64,000 nt of DNA from the NCBI RefSeq assembly GCF_000258425.1, contig NC_017461.1, positions 310,001 to 374,000 on the forward strand, written 5' to 3'. Each line of letters starts with the position of its first letter. Position 1 is the stretch's first letter. The DNA comes from Fervidicoccus fontis Kam940 (GTDB lineage: Archaea > Thermoproteota > Thermoprotei_A > Sulfolobales > Fervidicoccaceae). Shown piece by piece: positions 26,587-35,733 of this stretch. A model generated the notes under the pieces. It saw only the letters and a list, made by a program, of their open reading frames with translations, was not told the DNA's origin and ran no database searches. The translations under genes were made by a program, and so were the position numbers.

Positions 26587-27099
26587 ATGTCTTATAAGAA
26601 AAAAAGGACAAGTCCATTTGACTTGATTGACGATTTCTTCAAGGAAATCGAAGACATGTTCGAAGAAGAATTCGAAAGGATGGAAAAACTATCGAAAGAT
26701 TTTACGAAGTCACCGCTTGTATATGGATTTAGGATGACAATTGGTCCAGACGGGGTTCCACATATAGAGGAATTTGGGAACGTTAAGAGGGTCGGAATGA
26801 AACCAAAAATTTCAGAAGAAAGAGAGCCTTTAGTTGATATATTTGAATCTGGCAATTTACTTACAATAGTTGCTGAACTTCCAGGTGTAGAGAAAGATAA
26901 AATCGATGTAAAAGTAGTGGATAGTAAATTAATAATAAGAGCGAGTAATGGAGATAGAAAATATTACAAGGAAATTGAATTGCCAAAGCCAGTTAAACCG
27001 GAAACAGCAAAAGCGCAGTATAAAAATGGAGTTTTAGAAGTGAAAATTGAGCTGAAGGAACGGGAAAAGGAGGAAGGTCATAAGATAAAAGTCGAATGA
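26587..27099 (+). CDS. hsp20: Small heat shock protein (Hsp20 / alpha-crystallin)
   Basis: 170-residue ATP-independent chaperone that holds unfolding proteins. After an acidic N-terminal part and a GFRMTIGPDG segment, the alpha-crystallin domain runs from about 82 to 160: EPLVDIFESGNLLTIVAELP, then GVEKDKIDVKV, then YKNGVLEVKIEL, the conserved end of the domain. The tail ends with HKIKVE, the I-x-V motif that docks onto neighbouring subunits. The ATG follows GGTGAAATT. It is monocistronic and meets the convergent RHH gene. Confidence 0.94.
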   Translation: MSYKKKRTSPFDLIDDFFKEIEDMFEEEFERMEKLSKDFTKSPLVYGFRMTIGPDGVPHIEEFGNVKRVGMKPKISEEREPLVDIFESGNLLTIVAELPGVEKDKIDVKVVDSKLIIRASNGDRKYYKEIELPKPVKPETAKAQYKNGVLEVKIELKEREKEEGHKIKVE

Positions 27100-27103
27100 T
27101 AGT

Positions 27104-27484
27104 TTATTCAGCTGTAAGGTTCATAAGATAGTTAAAAAGGTCTCTTAGAAAATCACTTCTAGTATAATAACCTTTTTTCTCAACAATTTTATCTAATTTT
27201 TCTAATAGTGAATTATCAATTTTAAAAGTGACAGTATATTTGCACTTAAAAGGGAGAAGACCATTATTTTTAAAATTATATTTATCCGTATTTATTACAA
27301 CGTCCTCTATTATATTCCTTAAATAATCACTTCTTGAAGAAAAGCCGTTCTCCTTCCAGGCGCTCTCGATCCATTTCTTTAAATTTTCATCTACTCTGAA
27401 GGAAACTATTTTGACAGAGTTTATAATTAGCTCAAATCTTGATGATTCTTTTTTATCTGCAATGAATATTATGTCGCTTGGCAT
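27104..27484 (-). CDS. Tandem ribbon-helix-helix DNA-binding protein
   Basis: 126 residues with two CopG-type RHH units in one chain. Unit 1 is VSFRVDENLKKWI to SSRSDYLRNIIED (about residues 31-65); unit 2 is VTFKIDNSLLEKLD to TRSDFLRDLFNYL (about 84-122). Each has the beta strand, the turn with SRSD/TRSD and the second helix. RHH proteins normally dimerise to make one DNA-binding sheet, so this chain could form the pair within itself. The target is unknown; the convergent Hsp20 gene ends 4 bases away and the gene's own promoter faces ZPR1. Confidence 0.75.
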   Translation of the reverse strand: MPSDIIFIADKKESSRFELIINSVKIVSFRVDENLKKWIESAWKENGFSSRSDYLRNIIEDVVINTDKYNFKNNGLLPFKCKYTVTFKIDNSLLEKLDKIVEKKGYYTRSDFLRDLFNYLMNLTAE

Positions 27485-27655
27485 CTGAGATCCCTAATTC
27501 AAAAATAAATCAAAAAAGAAAAAAAATATTGACATTTTTTTAGTTAGGCATGCTTATAAATCCTTTTTATCAATATATTATAGAAACTTCCTATTGATGC
27601 TAGCGTGTTTATTGATGTTTTTTACTGTTATTTAAACTGTAATACGGTGTATATA

Positions 27656-28171
27656 ATGAGCGACAAAAAAATTATAAATGAATATTTAATGGACTGTCCG
27701 ATTTGTAAAGCAAAGAACTCTCTAGTTATAAGGGAAATCATTTACGATATGCCACAATATGGAATGTCATTGATTGTAGGAGCTAAATGTGAAAAATGCG
27801 GATATAGATTTTCATATATAATTCCATATGAAATTGGAAAAAAGAGGATCATAGAATTAAAAATAGAAAATGAGAGAGATCTCAATATAATTATGTTTAT
27901 CGGTGAAAATACCGATATTGAAATTCCTGAAATAAAAACCGAAATATTGTCTTCAGAATTAGACGAAGGTTTTGTGACAACAGTCGAAGGTTTATTAGTA
28001 AGAATAAGAGAACAGGTCAAAACAATCTGTACAGACGAAGATAATTGTAAAAATTATTTAATGCAAATAGATAGGTTACTTCACTTAAATGAAGCATTTA
28101 CAATAAAATTACATGATAATTACGGGAGGACAAGAATATATTCGGAAAAAATCAAAGTAAATTATGAATAG
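27656..28171 (+). CDS. ZPR1-type zinc-finger protein
   Basis: 171 residues. N-terminal zinc finger CPICK...CEKCGYR with the signature GAKCEKCGYRFSYI, followed by the beta-rich ZPR1 domain (TTVEGLLVRIREQV). In eukaryotes ZPR1 proteins bind and help fold EF-1A; single-domain archaeal homologues are thought to act in translation too. The ATG at 27656 is chosen over an upstream in-frame start because the extra 17 residues are unlike the family. It is convergent with the ABC ATPase gene. Confidence 0.88.
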   Translation: MSDKKIINEYLMDCPICKAKNSLVIREIIYDMPQYGMSLIVGAKCEKCGYRFSYIIPYEIGKKRIIELKIENERDLNIIMFIGENTDIEIPEIKTEILSSELDEGFVTTVEGLLVRIREQVKTICTDEDNCKNYLMQIDRLLHLNEAFTIKLHDNYGRTRIYSEKIKVNYE

Positions 28172-28174
28172 TAA

Positions 28175-28903
28175 TTATCTTTTTGAATTTAAAATGCATT
28201 TATTCTGATCTGTTTCACCTGAACCTACAATCTCTCCATTTTTTATGTAATAAATTTTTTGCGCACAATTTCCAACTTCAATATCATGAGTAACCAAGAT
28301 TATAGTTTCACCCGCCTTGTTTAGTTCTTTAAGTGTTTCCATAACTATTCTTCCTGAGTCTCTATCTAGATTACCCGTCGGCTCATCTGCTAAAATCAGT
28401 TTTGGTTTTCCTACTAGGGCTCTTGCAATTGCGACCCTCTGTTGCTGTCCACCAGAGAGCTGGTTAGGCTTTTTCTTTAGCCAGCCCAAATCTCCGCCAG
28501 CTCTTAGAAGGGCTTCACGAACAAGCTTTTCTCTTTCCTCTTTGCTTATATCTCTTATAAGAAGAGGCAGTTCTATATTTTCATATACCGTTAATCTTTG
28601 AATTAAATTAAATTGCTGAAAAACGAACCCAATTTTCCTATTTCTTATTTTTGCTATTTCGCTATCCTTTAATTTTGCTACATCTATTCCATCTATATAT
28701 ACTTTTCCAGCATTAGGTCTATCAAGCAGGCCAATTATATTCATCAAAGTGCTCTTGCCAGAGCCTGAGGGGCCCATTATAGAAATAAACTCTCCGCTTC
28801 TGACTGTAAGGTTGATTCCCTTTAAAATATGATATTCTATTTCTCCTGTTTTGTATATCTTATGAATGTTTTCTAATCTAACGATATTTTTTTGGCTTTC
28901 CAC
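28175..28903 (-). CDS. ABC transporter ATPase (LolD/MacB type)
   Basis: 242-residue nucleotide-binding subunit. Walker [11 protein letters not shown]-loop VFQQFNLI, signature [15 protein letters not shown], Walker [13 protein letters not shown] and the switch His in VTHD are all present. The [11 protein letters not shown] and VFQQFNL features fit the LolD/MacB/FtsE group that exports or extrudes lipids, peptides or drugs. No permease gene is adjacent, so the partner must be elsewhere. The GTG start follows GAGGTTA, 17 bases after the tRNA-binding protein gene. Confidence 0.92.
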   Translation of the reverse strand: MESQKNIVRLENIHKIYKTGEIEYHILKGINLTVRSGEFISIMGPSGSGKSTLMNIIGLLDRPNAGKVYIDGIDVAKLKDSEIAKIRNRKIGFVFQQFNLIQRLTVYENIELPLLIRDISKEEREKLVREALLRAGGDLGWLKKKPNQLSGGQQQRVAIARALVGKPKLILADEPTGNLDRDSGRIVMETLKELNKAGETIILVTHDIEVGNCAQKIYYIKNGEIVGSGETDQNKCILNSKR

Positions 28904-28919
28904 TCAATTTTAACCTCAT

Positions 28920-29272
28920 TTAGCATACTTTAGTTCCAGGAGAAACGTCTTTTTCAGGTAGCAATAAAACTGGCAATTGGTTGCTCTCACATCCAATAGC
29001 TAAGATCATGCCTTCACTCACATACCCCAAAAATTTTTTGGTTTTAAATTAGTTAGAACGGGAACCTTTTTTCCCACAAGCTCTTCAGGTTTATATGATT
29101 CAGCGATTCCAGAGATTATTTGTCTTTCACCGATAGATGGACCAAGATCAATAATCAGCCTCAAAAGCTTATGACTCCCTGGAATTTTTTCAGCAAATTT
29201 TATTAGCCCTATTCTTATGTCTAATCTAGAAAACTCTTCATATGAAATTTCGTTAGTATTTTGTTTAGACAT
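28920..29272 (-). pseudogene. MetG-C-like tRNA-binding protein, one-base frameshift
   Basis: OB-fold tRNA-binding domain of the CsaA / methionyl-tRNA synthetase C-terminal type. The first frame reads RLDIRIGLIKFAEKIPGSHK onward to LKPKNFWGM and stops. Adding one base in the run AAAAAATTTTTGGGG restores LKPKKFLGYVSEGMILA and a normal ending (LLLPEKDVSPGTKVC) at 28920. The whole stretch is 353 bases, one short of 118 codons. So the gene is either broken by a deletion in a homopolymer or the read is wrong there. Intact it would be a 117-residue tRNA-binding partner of MetRS. Confidence 0.8.
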
Positions 29273-29556
29273 TTTTCCACCTTATTGAGACTTTTTAAAT
29301 TTATTTACTCTTATATAAATTTTTTACAATTAAAATTGTTTCACATTATAGCAAATAATACATTCTCATTTTCATGCTAAGAAAAGCTTAAAAACGAAAT
29401 TAAAATTAATCTTTTTCTCTAAAACTTAATACTCAAGATCATATTTATAAGAGGTTTTAACATAAAAATTAACATGCATGTGTGCTAAGTATAAACAAGG
29501 TTATTATAGCATTTGGTAACTCGCTATAATGCTAATGAGGAGGTGCTGTAGAAATA

Positions 29557-30063
29557 GTGAAAATTCCTCTCGATTATATTTGTGTCAAGACAGGAGTTTT
29601 GTGTCCGCGATGCCAGAGGCTAGTAGATAGTGGAAAAGTCGATAAAAAAGAAATTCCTGTAATGAAAGCACTGATTGAACTAGAAGAAGAGAAAGAATTC
29701 AAATTTTTAAAAGATCTTAATTATATAAGAACCATTTGGAGCGAAGATCTTTGCGTTATAGTCGTAAAATCCGATATGCAAAGTCAATATCAGCTCAAGA
29801 AAGTTGCTAAGGCGTTGAGTGAAAAGTTGAATGTAAGGGTTCAAATAGTGGAAGATACAAGAGATCTCAAAAAATTAGCTTCAGAGCTTTTAAGCCCGGT
29901 TAGAATAGTAGGTGTTAATACGATATGGCTTCCAGATGGAACTACAGAATATGTTATAAGGATAAGTAAATATGATGCGAGAGCACTTCCCACTAAAGTT
30001 GAGGTTTTAGAAGATGTGTTTCATAAGCTTTTTAAATCTCCTGCAAAAATAAAGATGGAATAA
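29557..30063 (+). CDS. NusA-like KH-domain transcription factor
   Basis: 168-residue protein with a Cys-rich start (CVKTGVLCPRCQRLVDSG) and two KH-like RNA-binding units. The first contains WSEDLCVIVVKS, the second SPVRIVGVNTIWLPDGTTEY. This is the crenarchaeal NusA-like protein with an N-terminal extension; family members bind RNA or RNA polymerase in elongation or termination. The Cys pairs may bind zinc. The GTG start lies 8 to 10 bases behind GGAGGTG. It stands alone. Confidence 0.8.
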   Translation: MKIPLDYICVKTGVLCPRCQRLVDSGKVDKKEIPVMKALIELEEEKEFKFLKDLNYIRTIWSEDLCVIVVKSDMQSQYQLKKVAKALSEKLNVRVQIVEDTRDLKKLASELLSPVRIVGVNTIWLPDGTTEYVIRISKYDARALPTKVEVLEDVFHKLFKSPAKIKME

Positions 30064-30101
30064 AAATAAAAAATATATTAATTATTTAAAAAGTTCAGCG
30101 T

Positions 30102-31445
30102 TTACTTTTTCTCTCTTCTTTTCATAATATCAGGTATCGCTAGTAACACTAGCATCACAACTTCTGAAGCGGCTCCAAGTATTATGTCATGCCATCCAAA
30201 GAGTATTCCATATGCCCAACAGTACATAAGGCTAAGCACACCAATAATAAAGAATCCAATTATCAGCCACCATGGAGCCTTCCAAGCTGCTTTCTCGTGC
30301 CACTCCTTTGTTGCTCTGATCTTCAAGTTTGCTACGCTTAATAGAAATATTGTTAACATGTATGGAACTTGGAACATAGCGACAAGTATAGCGTATATCG
30401 GAGTATATAACAACATTGCTATGTTTATGATATAAGTGAAAATCAGGCCAATTATTGGAACTCCATATTTGTTTGTTTTTGCAAAGATCTTTGGGATGTC
30501 TCCCTCAACAGCCATTTGATAAAGGACTCTAGATCCTCCTATCATAGCAACATTCGCATTTGTTAGTGTTCCGCTTATTAATGCAGTCCACATTAATGCT
30601 AAACCGACACCGCCTAATACAATTCTTGAATATTCAAATAATGGCGCTTCCCCTGTCCCTAGATCGCTTCCTAGAACTCCAATGCCGGTTATCGTTATGA
30701 GGCTTACAAATAGTAATGGAATCAAAGTAGAGGCAAGCCCTGCTCTTGGGACGTTTTTCTCAGGATCCTTTATTTCAGGCACTATTGATGCAAATATATC
30801 TGTAGCATATGTGCTCCAAGTCGAATATAAGGATGCTGCTAAAAATAGCATGAACATTCCGTAGAGCGAATTTGCGGATGCACCCGGTATTTCACTGCTA
30901 GCTACCCAAAATGGATGAAAGTTTGATAAGTTAACATATGGTATTGCAACTAAACCAACAAAAATTGTAGGTACAATTCTCAATAATGTCATAATAACTT
31001 CAGCTAATCCAGCCAATTTTATTCCGAAGTAATTAATTATGAAAAACACCGTCACCGTTACGCCAGTAAATATCGTTTGATACGTAGTATTAGTAGGCCA
31101 TATATACCATCCGGTAATTAATGTACCTATAGTTGCTGCTGTTCCCCAGCTTACATAGAATCCCCAAGCAGTTAGCCCTCCAAGATATTTTCCTAAAGCG
31201 ATACGAACGGGAGCATACTCAGAGCCGGCCTTGTCAGGCCATATCGTAAAGTCGTATGCAAGGGTCATTGCTAGAAATCCGCCGAAAATCATCGTAACGA
31301 TCCATACAAAAGATGCTGCCGGGCCTGCAATTCTATAAGTTACAGGGTAATTTCCAAAAAGACCATTCGACCCCAACGTTCCCAATACTAGTGAAGCTGA
31401 CACAAACCATCCAACCTGCCTTTTTAGACCATGAGAGTCTGCCAT
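30102..31445 (-). CDS. APC-superfamily amino acid permease
   Basis: 447 residues with about twelve membrane segments. The amino acid-polyamine-organocation signature is visible: an N-terminal helix LVLGTLGSNGLFGNYPVTY, the AGSEYAPVRIALG segment, and PEIKDPEKNVPRAGLAS after helix 6. It imports amino acids or related amines by ion symport. The substrate is unknown. The ATG follows GGTGTG. It is flanked by a convergent NusA-like gene and a 500-base AT-rich gap. Confidence 0.88.
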   Translation of the reverse strand: MADSHGLKRQVGWFVSASLVLGTLGSNGLFGNYPVTYRIAGPAASFVWIVTMIFGGFLAMTLAYDFTIWPDKAGSEYAPVRIALGKYLGGLTAWGFYVSWGTAATIGTLITGWYIWPTNTTYQTIFTGVTVTVFFIINYFGIKLAGLAEVIMTLLRIVPTIFVGLVAIPYVNLSNFHPFWVASSEIPGASANSLYGMFMLFLAASLYSTWSTYATDIFASIVPEIKDPEKNVPRAGLASTLIPLLFVSLITITGIGVLGSDLGTGEAPLFEYSRIVLGGVGLALMWTALISGTLTNANVAMIGGSRVLYQMAVEGDIPKIFAKTNKYGVPIIGLIFTYIINIAMLLYTPIYAILVAMFQVPYMLTIFLLSVANLKIRATKEWHEKAAWKAPWWLIIGFFIIGVLSLMYCWAYGILFGWHDIILGAASEVVMLVLLAIPDIMKRREKK

Positions 31446-31954
31446 TCATAACACACCTTTTATTTTATTAAAAGATTTACTTATTTTTAATTTTCGCATA
31501 ATATTTAAATTTTTCTTCACATTCTAAAAAATTTCTATAACAATTAGATTTATAAGATAAAGTTTTTTTAAATTATGTAAAAAGAAAATTAAGAAGAAAT
31601 AAAATTTCAAAAAAACGAATTTTTTAAAAAAGAATCTTTTGAATATAAACCATTAAAATGTTTTTTATTATAGAAAATTATTACTTGTCAGACTTTAATA
31701 ATATAATTTTTATATAATCTATTTAAAATCAATTTTTTTATTCGTATTTCATAAATTTTACTCTTACAACTTCTTAATTAAATGCATAGGATATATTCGC
31801 GAATTTTTTCTTTGAAATAAAAATTTGCGATAAACAAATTAAAATATTGAAGTCTTTAGTAAAAAATAATTTTTGTTCCTCAGCTTTCTACTAAAAAAGA
31901 AAGCAACTATCTACCTTACGCTATTTAATGAAAGGGGACTAATATAAAAAGGCT
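31446..31954. other. Intergenic, long AT-rich stretch, no gene recognised
   Basis: About 510 bases between the permease start and the end of pth2. It is dominated by A and T runs. I saw no ORF, RNA, origin-recognition repeat or transposon end. It must hold the promoter of the permease. Confidence 0.5.
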
Positions 31955-32320
31955 TCAATACAAATCAAGCATACCAGTTATTTTGTCAACGAGTTCTTCT
32001 GGTGCTGGTCCTATGCCTACAGCAGTAATAGTACCTTCTGGTACCTGGGTTAAACCTGCATCTTTAATAAGTGAAGCGGGAAGACCTAAGCTTTTTGCAT
32101 TATTGTAATATACTAATAATTCATCTAAAGAACTTACTTTTAAGACAACTTTTTTTTGTCCTTCTTTTATCCATTCTTCAAGCCATTTTTTCCATTCATT
32201 TCTATTGCTATTTAAAATTTGCAATACGCATTCAACGCTGGCATGTGCAACTTGAGCAGCCAATTTACCTGGACTAAGTCTCAAGTCTTTTCTGGCAACT
32301 ATAACTTGCTTACATTGCAT
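31955..32320 (-). CDS. pth2: Peptidyl-tRNA hydrolase, archaeal type
   Basis: Releases peptides from prematurely dropped peptidyl-tRNA. 121 residues with the Pth2 marks KQVIVARKDLRLSPGKLAAQ, VAHASVE, the KVSSLDEL segment and the end GLTQVPEGTITAVGIGPAPE. This is the usual length of the family. It is divergent from the zinc-ribbon/EF-1beta pair, with about 130 bases between them for both promoters. Confidence 0.96.
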   Translation of the reverse strand: MQCKQVIVARKDLRLSPGKLAAQVAHASVECVLQILNSNRNEWKKWLEEWIKEGQKKVVLKVSSLDELLVYYNNAKSLGLPASLIKDAGLTQVPEGTITAVGIGPAPEELVDKITGMLDLY

Positions 32321-32454
32321 AATAACTTCACTTAAAGCAATGCGAAGAATTTTTAAATATAAAATTTGTTTAGGTTTTTAGCCTTTTTTAGGTTTATGCT
32401 TACACCCTCATCTTTTTACCATAGAGACCATTTGTTAGGATAGGGGAGGTTTAC

Positions 32455-32763
32455 TTGAGTTTAACATATAGTACTATTGCGGAAAATTTAAAATTTATTA
32501 ACGATTTGAAAATTAATAGTAAAAAAATGAAAATGTTAGATGTGATAAGTATGCAATCAAGCAATGTTGCATCAAAATTAAGCGTACATAACACCGTAAA
32601 AACAAGAACTTGCACCAGTTGTGGAAAGACAGTTTCTCCTGAAGAAAAGCCAACAATTTTCCTGTGCCCGAACTGTGGACAAGTTGAAATAGTAAGATGC
32701 AGTAAATGCAAGAAGCAAGGTGTAAAATATAAATGCCCGGTTTGTGGTTTTGAAGGACCGTAA
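32455..32763 (+). CDS. HVO_2753-like zinc-ribbon protein, upstream of EF-1beta
   Basis: C-terminal 55 residues form a double zinc ribbon: CTSCGK, CPNCGQVEI, CSKCKKQG and CPVCGFEGP. This family lies next to EF-1beta in many archaea, as it does here (15-base gap), and is expected to act in translation. The TTG at 32455 has an excellent GGGGAGG site and gives an unusual N-terminal extension of about 45 residues; the ATG at 32551 would give a product closer to the family. The extension is therefore real or the ribosome site is coincidental. Confidence 0.85.
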   Translation: MSLTYSTIAENLKFINDLKINSKKMKMLDVISMQSSNVASKLSVHNTVKTRTCTSCGKTVSPEEKPTIFLCPNCGQVEIVRCSKCKKQGVKYKCPVCGFEGP

Positions 32764-32778
32764 AAGGGATGAGAAGAA

Positions 32779-33057
32779 ATGGCAAGAGTACTTGTAAGCT
32801 TAAAAATTTATCCAAAAGATGCTGAAGCTAAAAGAGAGGAGGTTGCTGACAAAATCAGAAAGGCTTTACCGCAGGATTATATCATAATTAAGGCATCTGA
32901 AGAGCCAATAGCATTTGGCTATACGGCATTAAAATTATATTTGACTTTTCCTGAGGAGACAGAAGGTGGAACAGAAAAACTGGAGGAAATATTAAGAGGT
33001 ATCGAAGATATAGATGATTTTGAAATCGAAAGCGTCTCAAGATTAAGTAGTTTCTAA
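32779..33057 (+). CDS. ef1b: Elongation factor 1-beta (aEF-1B)
   Basis: Guanine nucleotide exchange factor for EF-1A. 92 residues with the ferredoxin-like fold typical of the family: VLVSLKIYPKDAEA at the start, IAFGYTALKLYL in the core, and EDIDDFEIESVSRLSSF at the end, close to the invariant pattern. The ATG follows GGGATGAGAA. The gene is co-transcribed with the zinc-ribbon gene. Confidence 0.95.
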   Translation: MARVLVSLKIYPKDAEAKREEVADKIRKALPQDYIIIKASEEPIAFGYTALKLYLTFPEETEGGTEKLEEILRGIEDIDDFEIESVSRLSSF

Positions 33058-33291
33058 ACCTATTTATTTCTGACTTTAAATAATTCTCAATAAAATCTTT
33101 TATAAATATCGCGGCTGTAGTAAAAACCAAAGATTTCACATGCGAAAATACAATTTAGCAACTTCTTAGAAAAATGTTTATTATATCTTTTGCAGTACTT
33201 TTATTTTGTAGTTAAAGATGTTTTATAAAACATATTGTCGCTATATTTTTAATCGTTTCTTCACTTATTAAAAATTTAGAAGTGTTGTAAT

Positions 33292-35487
33292 ATGAGTACT
33301 ACTAATGAAAAAAAGGAGCTTTTATTAAGAGTCGCAGAAGCTAAGCAAAAAGATGTTGGGAGAGGAAAGGTAAGAATAGACCTGGAGATGTTGAAGGAAA
33401 TTGGAGTAGAACCTGGAGATGTCGTTGAAATTGAAGGAAGAAGAAAAACAGCCGCTATTGCCTGGCCAAACTATACTGAAGATCAAGGTCAGGATATAAT
33501 AAGAATGGATGGATTGGTTAGGAAGAACGCAGGTGTGAGCATTGGGGATAAAGTAATCGTGAGAAAAGCACAGACGAAGCCAGCTACATACGTAAAGCTT
33601 GCCCCAAATAACTATAACATCGAGGTTGAAAACAGCTTTGTAAATTACATAAAGAGGAGGCTAATTGATACTCCTGTGGTAGAAGGAGATACAGTACTCA
33701 TTCCAGTATTGGGTCAGCCAATTCCATTTTCAGTGATACAAACCAAGCCTATCGGGATAGTCATAATAACTAATGAAACTAACTTAATAGTTTTAGATAA
33801 GCCGGTAGATACGGGGAAAATGCCTAGAGTTACATATGAAGATATTGGAGGACTTAAACCGATTGTTGAAAGAATCAGGGAGCTTGTTGAGCTACCGCTT
33901 AAATACCCGGAGGTTTTCAAAAGATTAGGAATCGAACCTCCCAAAGGAGTACTACTTTATGGAGCACCAGGAACTGGTAAGACCCTTTTAGCTAAAGCTG
34001 TTGCAAACGAGACCCAGGCATACTTTGTTGCGATAAACGGCCCTGAAATTATGAGTAAGTTCTACGGAGAAAGCGAACAAAGGTTGAGAGAAATATTTGA
34101 GGAAGCCAAGAAGCACACACCAGCTATTATATTCATAGATGAAATAGATGCAATTGCCCCTAAGAGAGACGAAGTAATTGGTGAAGTTGAAAGGAGGGTA
34201 GTAGCTCAGTTGCTAGCACTGATGGACGGACTCGAAACTAGAGGAGATGTTATTGTAATTGCAGCAACGAATAGACCTAACGCCATTGACCCAGCATTAA
34301 GAAGACCGGGAAGATTTGATAGAGAAATTGAAATACCTCTGCCAGATAGACAAGGAAGGCTCGAAATACTTCAAATTCATACGAGAAATATGCCCTTAGC
34401 GGAAGATGTAGATTTAGAAAAGATAGCTAGTATTACTCACGGATATACGGGGGCTGATCTTGCAGCCCTTTCAAGAGAGGCAGCGATGCATGCATTGAGA
34501 AGGTACTTACCGAAAATAGATTTAAACAGTGAAAGAATTCCAGAAGAAGTACTTAATAGCATGGTAGTTACTATGCAGGACTTTATGGAAGCATATAAGG
34601 AGATTATTCCAAGCGGATTAAGAGAAATATATATTGAGGTTCCAAATGTTAAGTGGAGCGATATAGGTGGGCTTGAAGAGGCAAAACAGCAGCTGAGAGA
34701 GGCAGTTGAGTGGCCTCTCAAGTACCCTGAGTCATTTAAGAAGATCGGCATAAGACCTCCAAGAGGCGTATTACTCTTTGGACCTCCTGGTACTGGGAAA
34801 ACGATGCTCGCTAAGGCTGTTGCAACTGAGAGCGAGGCGAACTTTATAGCAGTCAGAGGTCCAGAGGTGTTGAGCAAGTGGGTTGGAGAGAGTGAGAAAG
34901 CTATAAGGGAAATATTCAGGAGAGCAAGACAATACTCTCCTGTTATTATATTCTTCGACGAAATTGATTCGCTTGTACCAATAAGGGGAATGTCAAGCGA
35001 CTCTTATGTTACTGAAAGAGTAGTAAGCCAATTGCTGACAGAAATGGATGGAATTGAAAGCTTAGAAAACGTTATAGTTATAGCTGCAACTAACAGGCCA
35101 GATATAATCGACCCTGCTCTCTTGAGGCCAGGAAGGCTTGAAAAGCTCATCTACATTCCCCCTCCGGACAAAGACGATAGACTAGAGATTCTAAAGATTC
35201 ATACAAAGAAGATGCCTTTAGCAAGCGACGTCGATCTGGAGAGGATTGCAGAAATTACTGAGGGATATACGGGTGCAGATATAGAGGCTTTGGTTAGAGA
35301 AGCAGGGTTGAGGGCATTAAGAGAGAATTTATCGGCAACTGAAATTAGGATGAGACACTTTGAGGATGCCCTGCAAGTAATAAAGCCGTCAATTACTAAG
35401 CAGATGATCGAATACTATATTAAATGGTTTGAGCAAGCGAGACAAGCTATTAGCAAGAAAATAATAGAGACGACTCCTTATATTTAA
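33292..35487 (+). CDS. cdc48: Cdc48/VAT AAA+ ATPase
   Basis: 731-residue hexameric unfoldase that extracts and unfolds proteins for degradation. The N-terminal double-psi-barrel domain (about 10-190) is followed by D1 with Walker A GAPGTGKT near 224 and Walker B IIFIDEID near 279, and D2 with GPPGTGKT near 497 and IIFFDEID near 552. Both have second-region-of-homology Arg residues ([20 protein letters not shown] and its partner). The C-terminus ends in TTPYI, which may be a degenerate proteasome-docking tail. The next gene begins right after the stop codon. Confidence 0.97.
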   Translation: MSTTNEKKELLLRVAEAKQKDVGRGKVRIDLEMLKEIGVEPGDVVEIEGRRKTAAIAWPNYTEDQGQDIIRMDGLVRKNAGVSIGDKVIVRKAQTKPATYVKLAPNNYNIEVENSFVNYIKRRLIDTPVVEGDTVLIPVLGQPIPFSVIQTKPIGIVIITNETNLIVLDKPVDTGKMPRVTYEDIGGLKPIVERIRELVELPLKYPEVFKRLGIEPPKGVLLYGAPGTGKTLLAKAVANETQAYFVAINGPEIMSKFYGESEQRLREIFEEAKKHTPAIIFIDEIDAIAPKRDEVIGEVERRVVAQLLALMDGLETRGDVIVIAATNRPNAIDPALRRPGRFDREIEIPLPDRQGRLEILQIHTRNMPLAEDVDLEKIASITHGYTGADLAALSREAAMHALRRYLPKIDLNSERIPEEVLNSMVVTMQDFMEAYKEIIPSGLREIYIEVPNVKWSDIGGLEEAKQQLREAVEWPLKYPESFKKIGIRPPRGVLLFGPPGTGKTMLAKAVATESEANFIAVRGPEVLSKWVGESEKAIREIFRRARQYSPVIIFFDEIDSLVPIRGMSSDSYVTERVVSQLLTEMDGIESLENVIVIAATNRPDIIDPALLRPGRLEKLIYIPPPDKDDRLEILKIHTKKMPLASDVDLERIAEITEGYTGADIEALVREAGLRALRENLSATEIRMRHFEDALQVIKPSITKQMIEYYIKWFEQARQAISKKIIETTPYI

Positions 35488-35733
35488 ATGGAGGGGGTAA
35501 AAATAAAAAGCATCTGGAGGAATTTGCCTCTTCAGGAGATAATTTATAGAGTTCTCCAGCTCAAAAATGGAATATCTACTGATAAAGAATTATATGAGGC
35601 TGTCAACAATGCTGCAGAAGTAAGTTATTCTGAATTTTTGAAAACTATTATGAAAATGGAATTATATGGACTTTTAAAGACAAGCTTAATAAAAGAGGAC
35701 GTCTTAAGTATAGAATTGAACAAAGAGAGTTGA
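35488..35733 (+). CDS. Conserved small protein between cdc48 and fen (81 aa)
   Basis: The ATG directly follows the cdc48 stop and the end overlaps the fen start (TTGA), so the three genes are tightly coupled. The chain is mostly helical (IKSIWRNLPLQEIIYRVLQL, then a second helix pair around SYSEFLKTIMKMELYG) and has the look of a small winged-helix domain (helix, helix, recognition helix, then a beta hairpin near LLKTSL). I do not recognise a named family. Position suggests a role with the chaperone or in DNA replication and repair, which is inference. Confidence 0.6.
   Translation: MEGVKIKSIWRNLPLQEIIYRVLQLKNGISTDKELYEAVNNAAEVSYSEFLKTIMKMELYGLLKTSLIKEDVLSIELNKES

Noticed and set aside
31446-31954. 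Very AT-rich 500-base gap as a possible replication origin
   Set aside because: No origin-recognition-box repeats and no cdc6 gene nearby; AT richness is common to gaps in this window.
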